Shown: in pieces, positions 46,245 to 59,600 of the stretch
Layout: each line of letters opens with the position of its first letter
How positions within the stretch are numbered: the stretch's first letter is position 1
Source: Sarcocystis neurona
Lineage: Eukaryota > Apicomplexa > Conoidasida > Eucoccidiorida > Sarcocystidae
NCBI GenBank assembly: GCA_000727475.1
Contig: KL647320.1
Span: 372,001-436,000, forward strand
Reading direction: 5' to 3'
Length of the DNA stretch: 64,000 bases
Translations under genes and position numbers: made by a program
Notes under the pieces: model-generated
The model's input: the letters and a program-made list of their open reading frames with translations, nothing else
Told to the model about the DNA's origin: nothing
Database searches by the model: none

Positions 46245-49200
46245 AGCTCTTGCGAGCCGAAAGGACGTTTGTAAGTTTCACAAGCCGGCCATTTTCGTGT
46301 AGTGCTCTGGCCGGCGTAAGCCAACAGCAGTCGCCAAGTACGTGCACGCGCACGCGTACGTGTGTTTGCTTGTGTTTATCAGTGTGGCGGCAGACAAACA
46401 TGGGTACACGCGTATAAAATCCTACAGCACGGGCACTTTGTGGGTCCCCTGCCGCCGCCTGGGTGCTGGCGTGCGCCACAACACCTGTATAAGGCGTGTG
46501 AGTATAGGTCCCGCAACGGCGTGTGTGCGCATACTCAGTAGCTTATTTGTGTGTCTGTGCGAACACGTCGAGCTGCGTGTGAGCATACTTATTCTGCACG
46601 AAGGGCGTCTGTCGTGGGAGAGACGTTTCGAAAGCACCCGTGTTGAACACGTCCTACTTGTATCTAACTCTACTACTGTTTTTGCTGTAGAGAGGCTCTA
46701 ACGAGCGCTGTACGGAAAGTGACGTGCGTCGTGATAGCGTAGCTCTGTAATATCAGCTAAACAAAAAGAAACGTCGTGTCTGCTGTATGGAGACATAAGG
46801 AACGGGGAGTCTGGACTAGTACATGCGTTTGCAGAGACAGAAGGAGATTTTGTACTCTTCGGCCGCTGGGCGGCAAGAATTTCTTTGACTCCGCTTCGTA
46901 GCGGGGCCGCTCTACGAGAGCGTTTCGAGCGAATTAGTCGTCAGGTCTTTCTCCCAGCAGTAGTTGACTATGAAAGTAGTCACCTTCTTCGTCAGGTGAC
47001 TTCGAAACCTCCACGCTGCGCTGTGTGAACAGCGCCAACCGTTGTGGATGCGCGCGTCTCGACACTCTCCCATAATACTTGAGGAGTGAATGGCTGTAGT
47101 TAGTGCGCAGCTGTGAGTTCTCGACGGGATTCTCATGTCAGCTGTCAGAATGAAGCTCTCTAATACGGAGGCGCTTTTCTGCAGGTGGACAGCCGCGATA
47201 CCTAGCTGACAATGATAAAATGGCCTGCACTCTCGACCGTGACGCACAATTCTCTTCCAGCAGACCGCCCGTGGTCACGCGCAGTACCAGGCCGGTGACG
47301 AACTTGCTATTACTACGGTGGGAAGATGCTTACTCAAGCAAAGGAACTTTCCGAAGGTCAAATGTCTTCTCTTTTCGTCTACGAGACAAGTCCAAGGAGA
47401 GGGGAGAAAACAACCACAACGAAAGGTCAGATAAGCAAAAAACGGACGAGGAGCTGGGACAAGTGCTGCGTGTGCTTGTGCCCTTTCCGATACTGCGAAG
47501 TTGTTCCGTCGGGAAGCGGCAGCACATGAGGCGCTTTACGCCTCCACTTTTATGCATGCTCATCTTCAAGCGTAACAATGCAAGGAAGAGAGGTCTACCA
47601 TGGCTGCCCCCTGAAGTACAATCCACAGGAAACGCTCTGCCTATATCAAGGCGAAGGTGAATCTCTTTTGCGCGCGCGCGCGCGACCTGGCTAACACCGC
47701 GTACTCGTCGCGTGTAGGGTGCGCTTCTTTGTGCATCTACACGAAGACTAGGTGTGCCTTTCTGTGTAAATTGTACGCTTTGTGCCAAACCTCGGGCGTC
47801 AACAAAGTCTCGCCGTGTTCAAAGCAGCACAGATAAAAAGACCGAATTTTCCGACACGCGTGTCACGGTATGTTATGGAGGCGTTATTCGGTCGACCCCA
47901 CTCTTGGTGTTTATATGGCGCACGTGTGTCACTACACGTGTGCGTCTCAGTAACTTTTCGTTTGCCGTTAAACTGCTAGCAGAAGTGTGTTTGCTTTCTC
48001 CGAACAGAGCGCGGAAATGTCATCTTTTTCGAGTTGTATGTGTTGTAAAAGTGGTGCTACGATGTTGCGCGGAGCGGTTTCATATTTTAGACTGTGGTGC
48101 TAGCCGGGGCTGCACAGGAATCACAATTCCTGTGAAACTCTCATAGCCGTATCGCGATGTGGCCAGTAATGCTTTCCCATCGATGTAATCCTGCGCGTAT
48201 GCGAGTGGAAGTAACCAAGCGTGCTACGCGCTTCCACGCGTATAATCGAGATTACTGCACTCTGTTCCCAAGAGCTTACAATCTGGATCGTGACTACACG
48301 ATAAGCGTGGTGCAGTAGTCTACTATCGCTTTCCCCGCACGCAGTAAAACTTCATCGAAATAGACGTTCCAGTCTGTTGCTCTCCGGCTAATCTGCACGG
48401 CCTTCACCATCACGAGGGTCACGTACGTAGGAAGTGCAGCTTCCCCCATACATGAGCTGATTTCTGTGCCACCGTTCGCTGGTTGGTGCGACTCACGCGC
48501 TCTTTCAGAGTTACAAGCAAGCGTCTCACAAGTACGAAGCATTAATCCACACACTTTGTAGCGCACAGGACACGAAGAATACTCTGGAACACGGGGAAGA
48601 AGTCGCAGATGGGAGACGAATGGAAGCACTTTGCTTCAACGGGACGTGAAGAACAAATGTAACGGTGCGCAGTGAATATACCTGTAAAAGGACTCATGTC
48701 TGCAGCGATGCTCGTGGAGGAAAGCACATACATACACCTAGTACTCCACTGTGGAGCATCACCTGCCGTGGAGCGTCCGACAGTAACATAGAAGGTTGAC
48801 ACGTGTGCTGCGACCGTGTACAATCCGGGAAAACTCCGCATGCATCTTCTGCAGAAGAGTGTCCAGCCTCCCTGGCTGAAATGCGGCTAACTTGGAAGGT
48901 GGGGGAAGGCCACAATATGCAAATTAAATAACTGAGTGGAAAGTCCGTAGACGTGTGAGTTTGAACATATGTTTGTAACGGGACAGATAAATACGTGGAT
49001 GGATTAGCAAATATGTCGAGCTATCGCTGAATATACACGCATGTACAACAGCATCTGTATTCAGTTATCTGTTTGGGACCACTTCTAGTCCTCCTAGGAC
49101 ACCAGTCGTTTGCGTAGAAACACTTGTAGCCTTAGCCGCTGTATCTACTGCAGGGCACCTGTACAACTGTCAATTTTGATATTTGCGATGGTTCATTTTA

Positions 49201-52200
49201 CAATGTACCCTTGTACAGTGTACAAGGGTGTGTGTATCTGTTGCGTACGCGGTTTGACGGGCCTGCGCTTGTGGTTGAGCACCGTTGTATGCGTGCATGT
49301 GTGAATAGACATGTGTATATTAACATATATATATATGTAGGCTTATCTGTACGATAAACATTACACTGTTCCTTCGCACCTACGCGTAGTGCGCCCTCCC
49401 CTTTCTTTGTGTATAAACACGGGTGAATGTGAGTGGGGTTACACTGTTTCTGACTGTAAAGCAAACCAACCGCAAGTAGAGTTTGTCGTCTACAATGTCA
49501 TCCACGCAATACAGAAAATAACAGCACGTTTTGTAAGGTCCCATCGGGTGTAATCGGAGAAAGTCAATGTTCAATGACGCAAGCAGCAGGTGCACCGGTG
49601 CTGCAGTGGTGCCTCTCCCTCGTCGTGAAGACGGTTTCCGTCATTATCGAGGAGGGGCAGAGTTGCAGGTCGTCCCCCTAGGTAGCATCTATATCATGGG
49701 TGGTGACGTGCGCCGTCCTAATTGGCGCCTTACTCAGGGACGCGAGAGATGGACGTGAAGTCAGAAAGGAGAGAGGCGACAACCACGCAGTGCCGCTTTT
49801 CCGAAATAATCCTTCATGTTGTGCTTATCACGCTGAGAGGCTGCTGGCTTGTTTTCACAGTCGATTCTTGCCTTCTGTGAATAATCAAACTATATGCGTC
49901 CTGCGTAACCCTGAAAAGGCCATCAAGTCACGTCCCATGACGTCACTTGTGAAGCACTATTGCTGCTAGAGCTGCACGTCTCCCGCAAGCGCCGTTGCAG
50001 TGACAATGTCACCTGCTTGCACATCACAGCTCTTTTTCTTTTTCCGCCCCGGCGGTGCTGTAGCTCGAGAGCTCTGCTTTGGCGCTTTCCAACGTGCCGC
50101 CGCGTAACGCTTGCACTGGTTCGAATACTGCTAGTTTCTTTGCAGTTGCTTGTTGATTGTTTGGTGGGCTCATTTTATGTTTCAGCCACGTCCGTGTTGA
50201 AAGACGGTACTTGATTCTGATTCTGCGAGCCCTTTTCCTTTTTCCACGTCCTTGCTGCTGTAGCTCGCTCGTTCTCCAGCGGAGACGTTGTCGCAGAAAA
50301 CAACGCATCAAGAAGGAAGGGCGGTTGGCGTAATTTACAAGACATAACTACGCTTGGATACGCTGCACGCGGTATGCCTGCTGCTGGTGTCTTAGTCTCT
50401 GAAAGATTGGCGCCCCTTCCGGTGACACCAGGCAATGAAAGGACAAGTATTTTTGCGTCTCGGCAGAGTTATTGACTGGACCAGGTCTTGGCCACGCGAA
50501 GTCAACACGATGCAGCAACACATGCCACGGATATGAAAATAAGGCAGACGTCGTCTGCGCGACTCCCACGTCAGCAGTTCGTGGGCTCGACTGCGTTCTG
50601 CCCTTCCAAGCTCTCGAAACTCGTCCTGAAGAAGCGCCACCGACTGCCAGATCAATACAGAGATTGAGGGTAGCGCGTCAACTTGCGTAACTCCCCTAAA
50701 GCTTCAGCTGCCAGGACTTGTCTGCTGTCGCTCTTGTATCACTTTCTGCAACTACACTGCTAATGAAGTTCGCGCCGGGTCCACCCGTGGCGGTGCGGAC
50801 TAACTGGCCTATAGTTCTTCTGACGAGAGGTACCACTGAGCTACTGGACTTCCTGACACTGCACTGCTCACTTCTTTTTCCTGCATCGGCATGTGAGAGT
50901 GCGTACCGAAAGTCATGGTCTGGTTATCAGTACACACTCTTTCAGAATGGAGAAGACAACCCGTTCTCTGACCAGCGCGAGAGAAAGCCTTCGACAAAGT
51001 GTCAGTTTTGTGTAGCCCCTGTAGCAGTTTTTCCCTGGGCAGAAGTGGTAATGACTGGAAGAGATCCACGCAGCAACGCCTCCACATCAGGGTCACCTTT
51101 ACAGTCCACGCACCAACGTCTCCACATTAGGGCCACTTTTACATGTGCGGACACGGAGGATTCCCTGATTGATAAAGGTTAAAAGCCGTGAAGGATATTG
51201 GAGAAGACAAGTGCTCTAAGAAGCCTTCGTTGGAGTCTAAAGGAGACCTGTGCGTTTCCCAGCAGTATTCTCATCGTCGTGCTCCATGGGGAGCATCGTC
51301 GCATAAGGGAGCTTTGATGTTTTTCAACGTGTGCACGGTTCGAAATGACAGAGGTTGTGAAAAGGTGTCGATAGTATCGGCTTGCTGCTGTGCGTGCTTT
51401 GCCGTAAAGGGGGACGCACAGGGAATAAGAGTGCAGACGCGCTAGCGCGTCGTCATAAGTGTGGCGTTGGCAGCCCAATAGAACGGGCTCGCACATTTCA
51501 ACGACACTTTTATGTTGTCTAGAAACATGTGCACGCCATTGATTACCGTGGGTGGAAAAAAACTGGACCGCCCTAAAATGTTGCCACCCCACCAGCGCGA
51601 GTCGCATTCAAAGAACTTTTTTGACGCGCAGGCACAGGCAGATTTAGGTGGCCGAGCCGACGTGGATCGATACGTCATTATAAACGTAGTGTATCACCTG
51701 GAACCTGCAAATGCACCGGGGATCAGGTGGCTAGTGCCGAGGGCTGCAGAGGATGCGAGTTTCCCTCTCGGCAGCCCTGTGGGTTATCTTCAGACTCTGC
51801 ACCGGTAGACGGAGTTGTCCCGGCGACAGCTAACGTCGGTCTACTTTGTTCTGGAGATCAAGCTCTTACAGACTATGAAACATACCTTCACGCGGGCCTG
51901 CAGAAGTATTCCGGCATCGCCCCCCCTGTTGCCTAATCTTTGTAAGCGCTTGTCTCATGCTTTCCTTAGAAGGTTTTAATTCAAGAAGATGGTGCGATGG
52001 GACGATAAACTACCTGCTCGCGGATAATATAGTTGTGTGCTGCTGCAGAGGACTTGAAACATTGGCTCCACTTACTTCACCCAAAGCGTGTTGTATGAAA
52101 CAAGCGTTCCCAGAATCGCAGCGAGCAAACAAGCAGCAGCGCTCCTCCTTTGTCACTGCTTCCGCACTGCCTAATCACCCCTTCCCCTCTTTCCTGTTAA

Positions 52201-53068
52201 CACCAACGCATCCAATACGTCATATCTTGTACGTGCGTCTGGAGATAACTATGGCTCTCTGTATGGGTGGCCGGTATACGGTGTAAGGTTCCTTGTGGGA
52301 CGAGTATCTGCGTACCGTCCGGATAACAGGTCAACCGTAATGAATTTGGTGCGTCTCCCAACTACCTCTACACACATTCTCTAGTCCTTTCCATGGTTGT
52401 TGCCACTGCTGTTACGGTGGCTACGTGCTTTCTTATGCCATCTGACCTTCCGTCGGTCCCAGCTGTGGCTGATTATTCGGCGTCCTTTCCTGGGAATACA
52501 CGCGCAAAGTGAATGCCTGTTGATATTTCTTTTTCTTGAGGCTTGACAAATTGCACTGGCAGCAGGGCAGCACAGCCCAGAAGGTGCGCAAAAGATATAG
52601 CACGTCAGCGGCAGAGCCTGTCGCTGACAGCGTTGTCGAATTGACGCCATACTGACCTGGAATATTAATAGCAAGCCATTTTACATGAAATATCATTCAC
52701 ACGCGCCGTTGACCCTACTCCTGAAAGATCACGGGATTTGGCGATCTCCAGCGGAAACAGATGCGCACGAGGGTGGCGCCTAACGAGCAAACCAGTGGTG
52801 TCGTCAGAACGTTTTGGTTCGCAGCTGCTTTCGCCATACCACCGTCCTTCAGAATAGGACACGTGCGATGCACTTGATGTCCACGCGACTTCCCTCAAGT
52901 GCTTCAGAATGCTTCTAGGCTCTCCTGTGAAGAAGTGAGCTTCTACCTGCGTAATGGGTGAAGTCGCTTCAGCGATGTCGGCCGCAGCATATCTCGTTTT
53001 CGTGTTAGGGCACGCCGGTACTGATAGCGGTAGATAATCGTAGGGCAATTACGGATTGCACACGAGAA
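46245..53068. other. No secure gene; short coding-like fragments
   Basis: This is a repeat-poor gap of 6.8 kb. An ATG frame at 47220-47660 (plus, 146 codons) overlaps an equally open minus frame, so neither can be chosen. On the minus strand a frame ending RATDWNVYFDEVLLRAGKAI at 48320 and a short stretch after ttctgcag at about 48851 (KMHAEFSRIVHGRSTRVNLL) read like exons, but I could not join them in phase. A minus frame at 53048-52665 also has protein-like composition without a start. The rest shows nothing. Confidence 0.5.
51065..51144. repeat. Two-copy tandem repeat, 40-bp unit
   Basis: The unit tccacgcagcaacgcctcca at 51065 recurs at 51105 with five or six changes. Because 40 is not a multiple of three, the copies read in different frames; this argues that the open frame crossing them (50763-51182, plus) is not a conserved coding sequence. 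Confidence 0.8.
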
Positions 53069-53323
53069 ATGGCAGCCTCAGAGACAGTGGTGAGCGACGG
53101 GAGCATTAGCAAAGTGTTTTCCGTCAGCGGAGTACTAATCGCAACAGCTTCACGGGCAAAATATAAAGTGGAGGCGCATGCGCCGCCAAGCGAAGTGTTG
53201 GAACTCGAACAGAACTACGGGCGCAATTGGGGAATACTAGCAAAAGCACTAAGCAATCAGAATAACGGAACCGCCTCGCCACGGCTTATCACAAGGCAGG
53301 ATGCCCAGCCTCCAAAAAATTAG
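53069..53323 (+). CDS. Possible 84-aa small protein
   Basis: An ATG at 53069 (context gagaaATGG) opens an uninterrupted 84-codon frame ending at TAG. It begins MAASETVVSDGSISKVFSV and ends QDAQPPKN. Residue composition is balanced and not repeat-derived. There is no recognisable domain, signal peptide or Cys pattern. Only start context and composition support it; a chance frame of this length is possible. Confidence 0.22.
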   Translation: MAASETVVSDGSISKVFSVSGVLIATASRAKYKVEAHAPPSEVLELEQNYGRNWGILAKALSNQNNGTASPRLITRQDAQPPKN

Positions 53324-54001
53324 CAAAATCGATAGTAGCCCAGGAACCGTTCAAGCATGTGAACTTCTAACAACTCCCTGTGAATGGCGCTGGAGCTCTA
53401 TGCAGCTGAAGAACCACGTCAGCGCTGCCCCGATCAATATAAGTGATCCACTCCAGCACAAGACGTTTTGATGGTACGGAGAACCGCTATTCAATTACTT
53501 CTGCTCAACAAATGACTTGTTCCGTATTATTAAATGTCAGCGGTGGCGATTCATAGCAGTACTGATACTCTGCGACGTCAACAGCAGCACTGCCTCTACA
53601 TTCTGCTTGCCCTGCGGTATAGACCCTTTCAGCGGGTATGCATTCAAAGCCAAGCGCCCCGCATGCCGCGCATGATTTCGAAATGGTGACCAAAATAACA
53701 GGTATCGGCAGGGGCAGCAGCTGCCTGCTGCTGACTAGTTTGCCTCACATCAGGCCTCACAAAAACCAACTTTTTAGTTCGTAAATATTGACAAAAGGTT
53801 CACTTCGTCTAGAAACGACGGCAAAAAATCACGGTTGAAGCCAACACCCGGTTCTTCTCGACGAGGCGCGCACGCAGACGCTCAAGAAGAACTTGTTCCC
53901 GGGAGGTTTTCTCTGCTACCAGGATAATGTCAGCGTCACGCTGGAACAAGACGCTGTCACAGTACAAACTCAGCGTATGATGTGGCCCTACCTATATCTC
54001 T

Positions 54002-54125
54002 ACATACGCAGGTGGGACTACAACTGACGCATACACTCAGAACAAAATGTGAAAACACTGACAACATACGCGTGCGGAACTATAACCGACGTATACGCTC
54101 AGAACAACAAGTGAACACATCCACC
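54002..54125. repeat. Two-copy tandem repeat, 62-bp unit
   Basis: The unit acatacgcaggtgggactac at 54002 recurs at 54064 as acatacgcgtgcggaactat, and both copies pass through the shared words acgctcagaacaa or acactcagaacaa. The copies differ at about one base in six. It lies in the repeat-poor segment with no gene nearby. Confidence 0.8.
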
Positions 54126-55126
54126 GTACACCCACGGCGATTTTCGCAGTATACCGCAAACAACAGGCGTCGCGCTTTTGTAACGATTCCCTGGAGGCGC
54201 AGATACCTGGTATCCGACCTCTTTCGGGATAGTGAAGCAGCTTAACAAAGCTTGCAGCAAACCACACACAAGACGACCGCGACCACTTTTACAAGTAGAC
54301 AGCGGAAACGTGCAACTGTACCGGACGACAACAATTTATCACGGGAACAAGAACTAGCACAGGCGGCTGCAGCGCTTGAGCCACAAATCCGAGAACAATG
54401 CCCCTCTAGTTATTGTTTAAGCGCACACTCCAAGCGCACAAGTGTTGTTCCCTTTGTCATATCCCGCCTCCAGAACCCACACACGCTGCTGCTGCGCTTC
54501 TCATATCGGACGTCCCTCGGCTGCATGCGTTTCTCAGCATTCACCAAAATTTCGAGGTAGTGCCGCGGTTTAGATGACTGTGACGCTGCGTGACAGTCCC
54601 CCACTAATCGCAGTAGCATTTGTAGTAAGGCGGGCGACTGGCTAATTGTTCGCCTAGTCATTTCTTCTGTTTCTTTCTTGACAGGATGGTATTTTGCAAC
54701 GAGGTCGAGAGGTGTTGCTGCCAGTTGCTGAAGCCTCAATATACGCAGGGTAAAAGCGACCAGTTATTCCGGGATACACCACTTTGCACATAAAAAAAAG
54801 GCATTCGCTCCGCAGCGTGTCCGCGGCTTTTCCTTCTTCCGTACCTTTCTGCGAGACGACGGAATATACGGCGCTTTCTCGTTCCCCAAATGTACAGCCC
54901 TGTGGTCCAAGCTTGCCTTATTTCAAACAGACGCTTTCCATGCCCGGTTGCACTGTATATTACGTGACTGTTAGTCTAAGAGCGTTAGCGTACGAGGTAC
55001 AGTGTAATCTGCTGCAGTTTTCTGAAACAGTGTGACGCGCTTCGGTGTTGCCAACCAGTACGTCCCTCTTCTTTCTTCACGTAAAGCAGCAGGACACACT
55101 ACTTCGTTCAGCTTCCACATAAGAAT

Positions 55127-55396
55127 ATGACGCGCGCACCATTATGCAGAACAGTCGCAATGTCCACACAAACTGTACGAGTGACTTTCACTGGCGATCT
55201 ATCGCGGCGTTGGCAGGTGGAGTGTGCCCCGAAGAAGCAGTTGCTTTCGCTGCGTTACCAGTTCACTCCCAGCTCTCGCTCTGAAGCTGTCGACATTTAT
55301 GAACTCCCTACGCTCCGCCAGACTATCGCCCATGCTCTCACCGCATTGACATCTTCTTCACCTGCGAATGTACTCTTGGCCGTGCCACGACACTAG
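55127..55396 (+). CDS. Possible 89-aa small protein
   Basis: An ATG at 55127, with a second in-frame ATG at 55160, opens an 89-codon frame ending at TAG after VLLAVPRH. It reads MSTQTVRVTFTGDLSRRWQV from the second Met. Composition is protein-like; there is no domain I recognise. It lies 1.3 kb from the stop codon of the convergent HAD-like gene. Support is weak. Confidence 0.22.
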   Translation: MTRAPLCRTVAMSTQTVRVTFTGDLSRRWQVECAPKKQLLSLRYQFTPSSRSEAVDIYELPTLRQTIAHALTALTSSSPANVLLAVPRH

Positions 55397-56184
55397 ATCG
55401 CGGCTGCTGCTTCCCGTGCTGTCGCCTCGCGGACCTTTACAAAGATTTTCAGCAGCAGAGCTCCACTGCTAACGACGACACTCGCATCACACGTACGTCT
55501 TCTGCTGCGTCGCTGATGGTATCCTTGGATTTTGAAACACACCTGTGTACACCCGGAAGCATTTTGCTAACGCAAACCTGTCAAAACAGAACTGTCTACT
55601 CTGACACGAACTTGCCTCGAACACTACTCGTTTTGCAGCCGAAACACTCCCTCAATGCACAAAGCAAGTACACGGGCCCCCGGCAAATGTATCCACACGC
55701 ATTCGACGAAGTCTTCGTGCCTGTCTTCGTCTGATTTCCTATATTTTCATTCTTACGCTACACCGTCAACCCTCAAATCGGACGCTGCACTACCGCGCAC
55801 TGGCACTCACCTACCGTTTGTCAGGAAATTATATAATCGCAGAAACATAAACAAATTCATATGTGCACACATATCTTTGCATAGGGGTACACGTATTTGT
55901 ATGGGTCTGACAGGTGCTGTCTAATCTTGCGTTGTACCTCTAGGAGAGTACACACATAGAGCTTCTGCGTCATTGTCTTCGCTTTCGCGCACCGCTACGG
56001 CGTGTACATACACTCCAGCAGCGCACCGGTGTGGACACGCACAGACGGAACAACACCGGTTATATGTCTTTGAAGCCGTGTTCAATATCGTTGTTTTCTC
56101 ATTGTGGGCGCGTCTTCCGGCACGCGTAAATTCCGTCCGTTGATGTAGTTGGCGACTCCTTCACACCCCCCTGTCTCAGGGCGG

Positions 56185-56660
56185 AAATAATTGATTTCTC
56201 TACTTCCTCTGCCGCTCCCGCCTACCACCCTTGCTGGTGTTGACCGTGTTCATCTCGCCACCCCTTTCTTCTTCTCGTGTGCGTGCGTTACACTCCGCGC
56301 GGAGGGGTGGCCGCGGGAAATACTAAAATCTATCCGTCCTTGCACACTGTTGAAGACAGACAGAATTACAGACGCGGCAACTTCCTTTTCTCTTCGCCCT
56401 TTCCATCCGCTGCGTCCCCGCCCCTATCCCTACTGCTGACTCCAGCTCTCACTTCCCCGTAACCTTCGACCGCTCTGTCCTATCACTGCTCTTTAAGCAG
56501 TTTATCTCTTCGAGTGAACTACTCTCTCCGTCCCGTTTGTCTCTTCAGTTCTTTCCAGCTGCTACTCTCTCTCCCTCTTCAGTATCTAACGGCTGCCTTT
56601 CCTCTGTCGACCCGCTCTTTCCTCTCCCCAGCTGCCCTCGCTTCCGCCCTCCCGCTGCCC
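56185..56660. repeat. Pyrimidine-rich tract at the 3' end of the HAD-like gene
   Basis: Nearly 480 bases are strongly biased to C and T on the plus strand (ctcttcc, ccctct, tcttcg words), hence purine-rich GA DNA in the sense of the minus-strand gene that stops at 56664. It should form the 3' UTR and flank of that gene. No coding function is seen. Confidence 0.7.
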
Positions 56661-56663
56661 CTG

Positions 56664-59600
56664 CTACGCGCGTCCGACGACCTCCGGCGCAAGCGGGTGA
56701 TAGCGCAGGCAGTGCAGCCCCACAGACCGTCCTTCGAGTCCAGCAGGCAGCGGAGTGCCTGCGTAATCGTCCTCTTCAATAGTTGCCTCCAACACTGATG
56801 CAACACACAAATCCAGATTTCCCTTGTGCTTTGCAACCGTCTCCAGACATTCAAGCATCAGTTCGTGTTGCTGCAGTACGTGGACACATGCCAGTGACGC
56901 ACAAACAACAACAGAAACAAGTCTGCCTCCAGCAGCGACGGAAGTGGCAATTTGACCGCCTGCTGACTGCGTCCATCACACCAGCTTTATACCCATTCCC
57001 CCCCCGCCATTACAGTGGAGCGCATCGAGCGACTTGTTACGCAGCCGTCACACACGCTTCCGCACAACGTCTGTGGTGCATACGACGTGATGAAGACATT
57101 CTTCACGAAGACGACAAAGATCCAGCCTTCACGGCAAAAGTCCACAAGTGCACACACACGCACACACACACACACACACACGCACGTAGACGTGTATGCC
57201 CGTACACTTGACAGCACATACACACGTCCGCGGGACGGAGACACATGACTCGCGATGTGTCCTTGTGCTAGCTCACAACCCAAGCACAGACGGGCGCACA
57301 TCTGCATGAAGAATATACCCCTCTTCCAACTATTATATACACGCACACACAGGCGGGTCGACTACGCGGATTGCTTGCTGGTTGCTCGGCGTGCATATGC
57401 ATATATATATATATATATATTTTTCTTCAGCTTCACCGGAACCGGCGGCCGTGAAAAGGGCGGGTATCACAAGCACACACACAGATATACCTCCCGGAGT
57501 GCCCAAAGACAACGGTGTACGGCCAACTACGGAACAGATGCCTGATGTTGAAAAGGAAAATGTGTCAATCCGCAAAACCATCTGCAAATATAAATCCACA
57601 CACACAAATGTGTGTACATGTACAAAATCCAAAGACACACATGGTAGAGTGTGTGCATGAGCAATTTCAAACCCCCCCCCTCCCCCCACACACAAAAAAA
57701 AACCAGATATGGCAACGAGAAGCGTCACTCACACTGTGAAGGTCTTCAACCGCCGGGGCCTCCAACAGCTTGAGAGATTTCGTCGTCACGTTGTAGGTCT
57801 GACCAAGACGCCTACGCAGCAACGGCATTTCACCCAAGACGAGTCGTGCCTTTTTGATTGAAAACGATATCAAAAAATAACGCCGAAAGTAGATTCACTT
57901 GGCTGGTGACACTCGGGAATACAAACACACAACACCAGCAGCACCTCCGCGTGCAAACACGTACGGCTGCACTAGCCGCCGCACACACACCAAGAGACAC
58001 ACGTGCAGCGCCAGCAGCGGCGCGTGTTGCTTGACACCACTGCAGGAACGTCGGCTTCCGGTAGCAGCGGCGCCTGGTCCCCGTCTTGGCGATCGCAACC
58101 GCGTGTGCGCTGCGTCCACAGACCCAGAGAAGAGTATAAAGACCGCGCCCCAGGGAGGCGAAAATTGTCTGGGAAGACGCATTTCCCTCGCGGTGCTGGC
58201 AGCGCACCACACACTGCAACACAAGGCACGCGGCAGCCAGGCGTCTGTTCTGCTGCGTGACAAGGAGCGCAGCCGAGTCGCATAGCAGCTCCACATTCCC
58301 CGGGCTGCTGCCTGGTTATCTGGACATGTGTTACACGAAAGTAGTACACTAGCTTCCGCTCCCCTCGGCTCTGTCTCAATATGACGACACTCCTGTCGTT
58401 GCAACGTCCTTTCTTCCTGCTGCGCACGACGCCAACAGGCTGATCCGCTCCTGTGCGGCTGTTACTGCAGCATCAGCAAAATGCGTCTGCAGCAACTTCA
58501 GCAGGGCAGCCGCCGAGGAATGCGTAACAGTCTGCCTGCTGCACCTTCCTACGCAGACGCGTGACCACCCGCTCTCCACCGCGGGCGCGCCTGCAAACCA
58601 AGCTTCTGGGGGGTCCCCACCCTCTCACTCCTATGCACGACGTAGGAAAATATATACATACCGTATTTTGTTGGCCAAAAGGAAAGTAAAATTTAGGGTG
58701 GATCTTATGTTTGGTATAACTCGGATTAAAAGCGCAAGCTACAATACTTCTCACAGAGGTACAGCGGTCTGCACGGTCTGCCGCTATCTGCGTCTTCCCC
58801 GCGCTGCTTCATTCTCGTGTGACTTATCCTTCCGCAGCACGGCCCCGCACAAGTGCAGCTATCCGTGACGTGTGCATCCTCGAATTTCTTCTATCTTCCT
58901 TGATATGCCACCATCTCCTGCCCCTAAGAAACTTCACCAGACGACGCCTCCACCCAAGCAGTCCTTCTGTTACTGCGTAAACGGTCGTCGCGCCTCGCTG
59001 AGTGAGACCTGCCTTGTGTTGACCGTGGGAGGTGCCCACAATGCACCACACTGCCGGTCTGTGTTGCGTTATTCATATACACGTATATACATATATATAT
59101 ATACGTACACATACATATATATACATACGTACACATATCTGTATGTAACCACGTGCATCCAAATGTGAAGTAAGGCGTGTGCACACAGCTATACGTTAAC
59201 ACACAGACAAACGGATACACAGACACAGAACAGAAACACACTTCGCACATATATATATATATATGTGTACACATATGTATAGAAATACATCTCAAAGCAG
59301 ATGGAAAGACGTAAACATATCTGTACATATATATATGTACGGATATGTTTTTTGTTTAACGAGTAAACACACAAATACACGTACACGTGCGCGCTTGTCC
59401 CCTACGTATATATGCATTCGAGGGACTAGCCACATACCCGTAGATACAGGCAGGTTGTGACGCACGCTGGCAACAGGGACGTACCCGCAGACGGAGAAGA
59501 GGGCCTCGCGCTCGTGCGTGCTGTCTCCCACAGAAATGACGTTCCACCTGCACTGCGTATCGACAGGGAAGTGTCTTCGCAGTTCTTCTGTAAAAGCAGC

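Noticed and set aside
47220..47788. 146-codon plus frame and 152-codon minus frame over the same DNA
   Set aside because: Both are equally open, neither has a recognisable domain or matched splice sites, and one cannot be preferred.
50095..50130. tRNA-like B-box word ggttcgaatact
   Set aside because: No matching A-box or acceptor stem can be folded around it by eye.
50718..51182. Plus-strand frame of 154 codons
   Set aside because: The opening codon is TTG, and a 40-bp tandem repeat inside it shifts frame between copies, which a conserved coding sequence would not tolerate.
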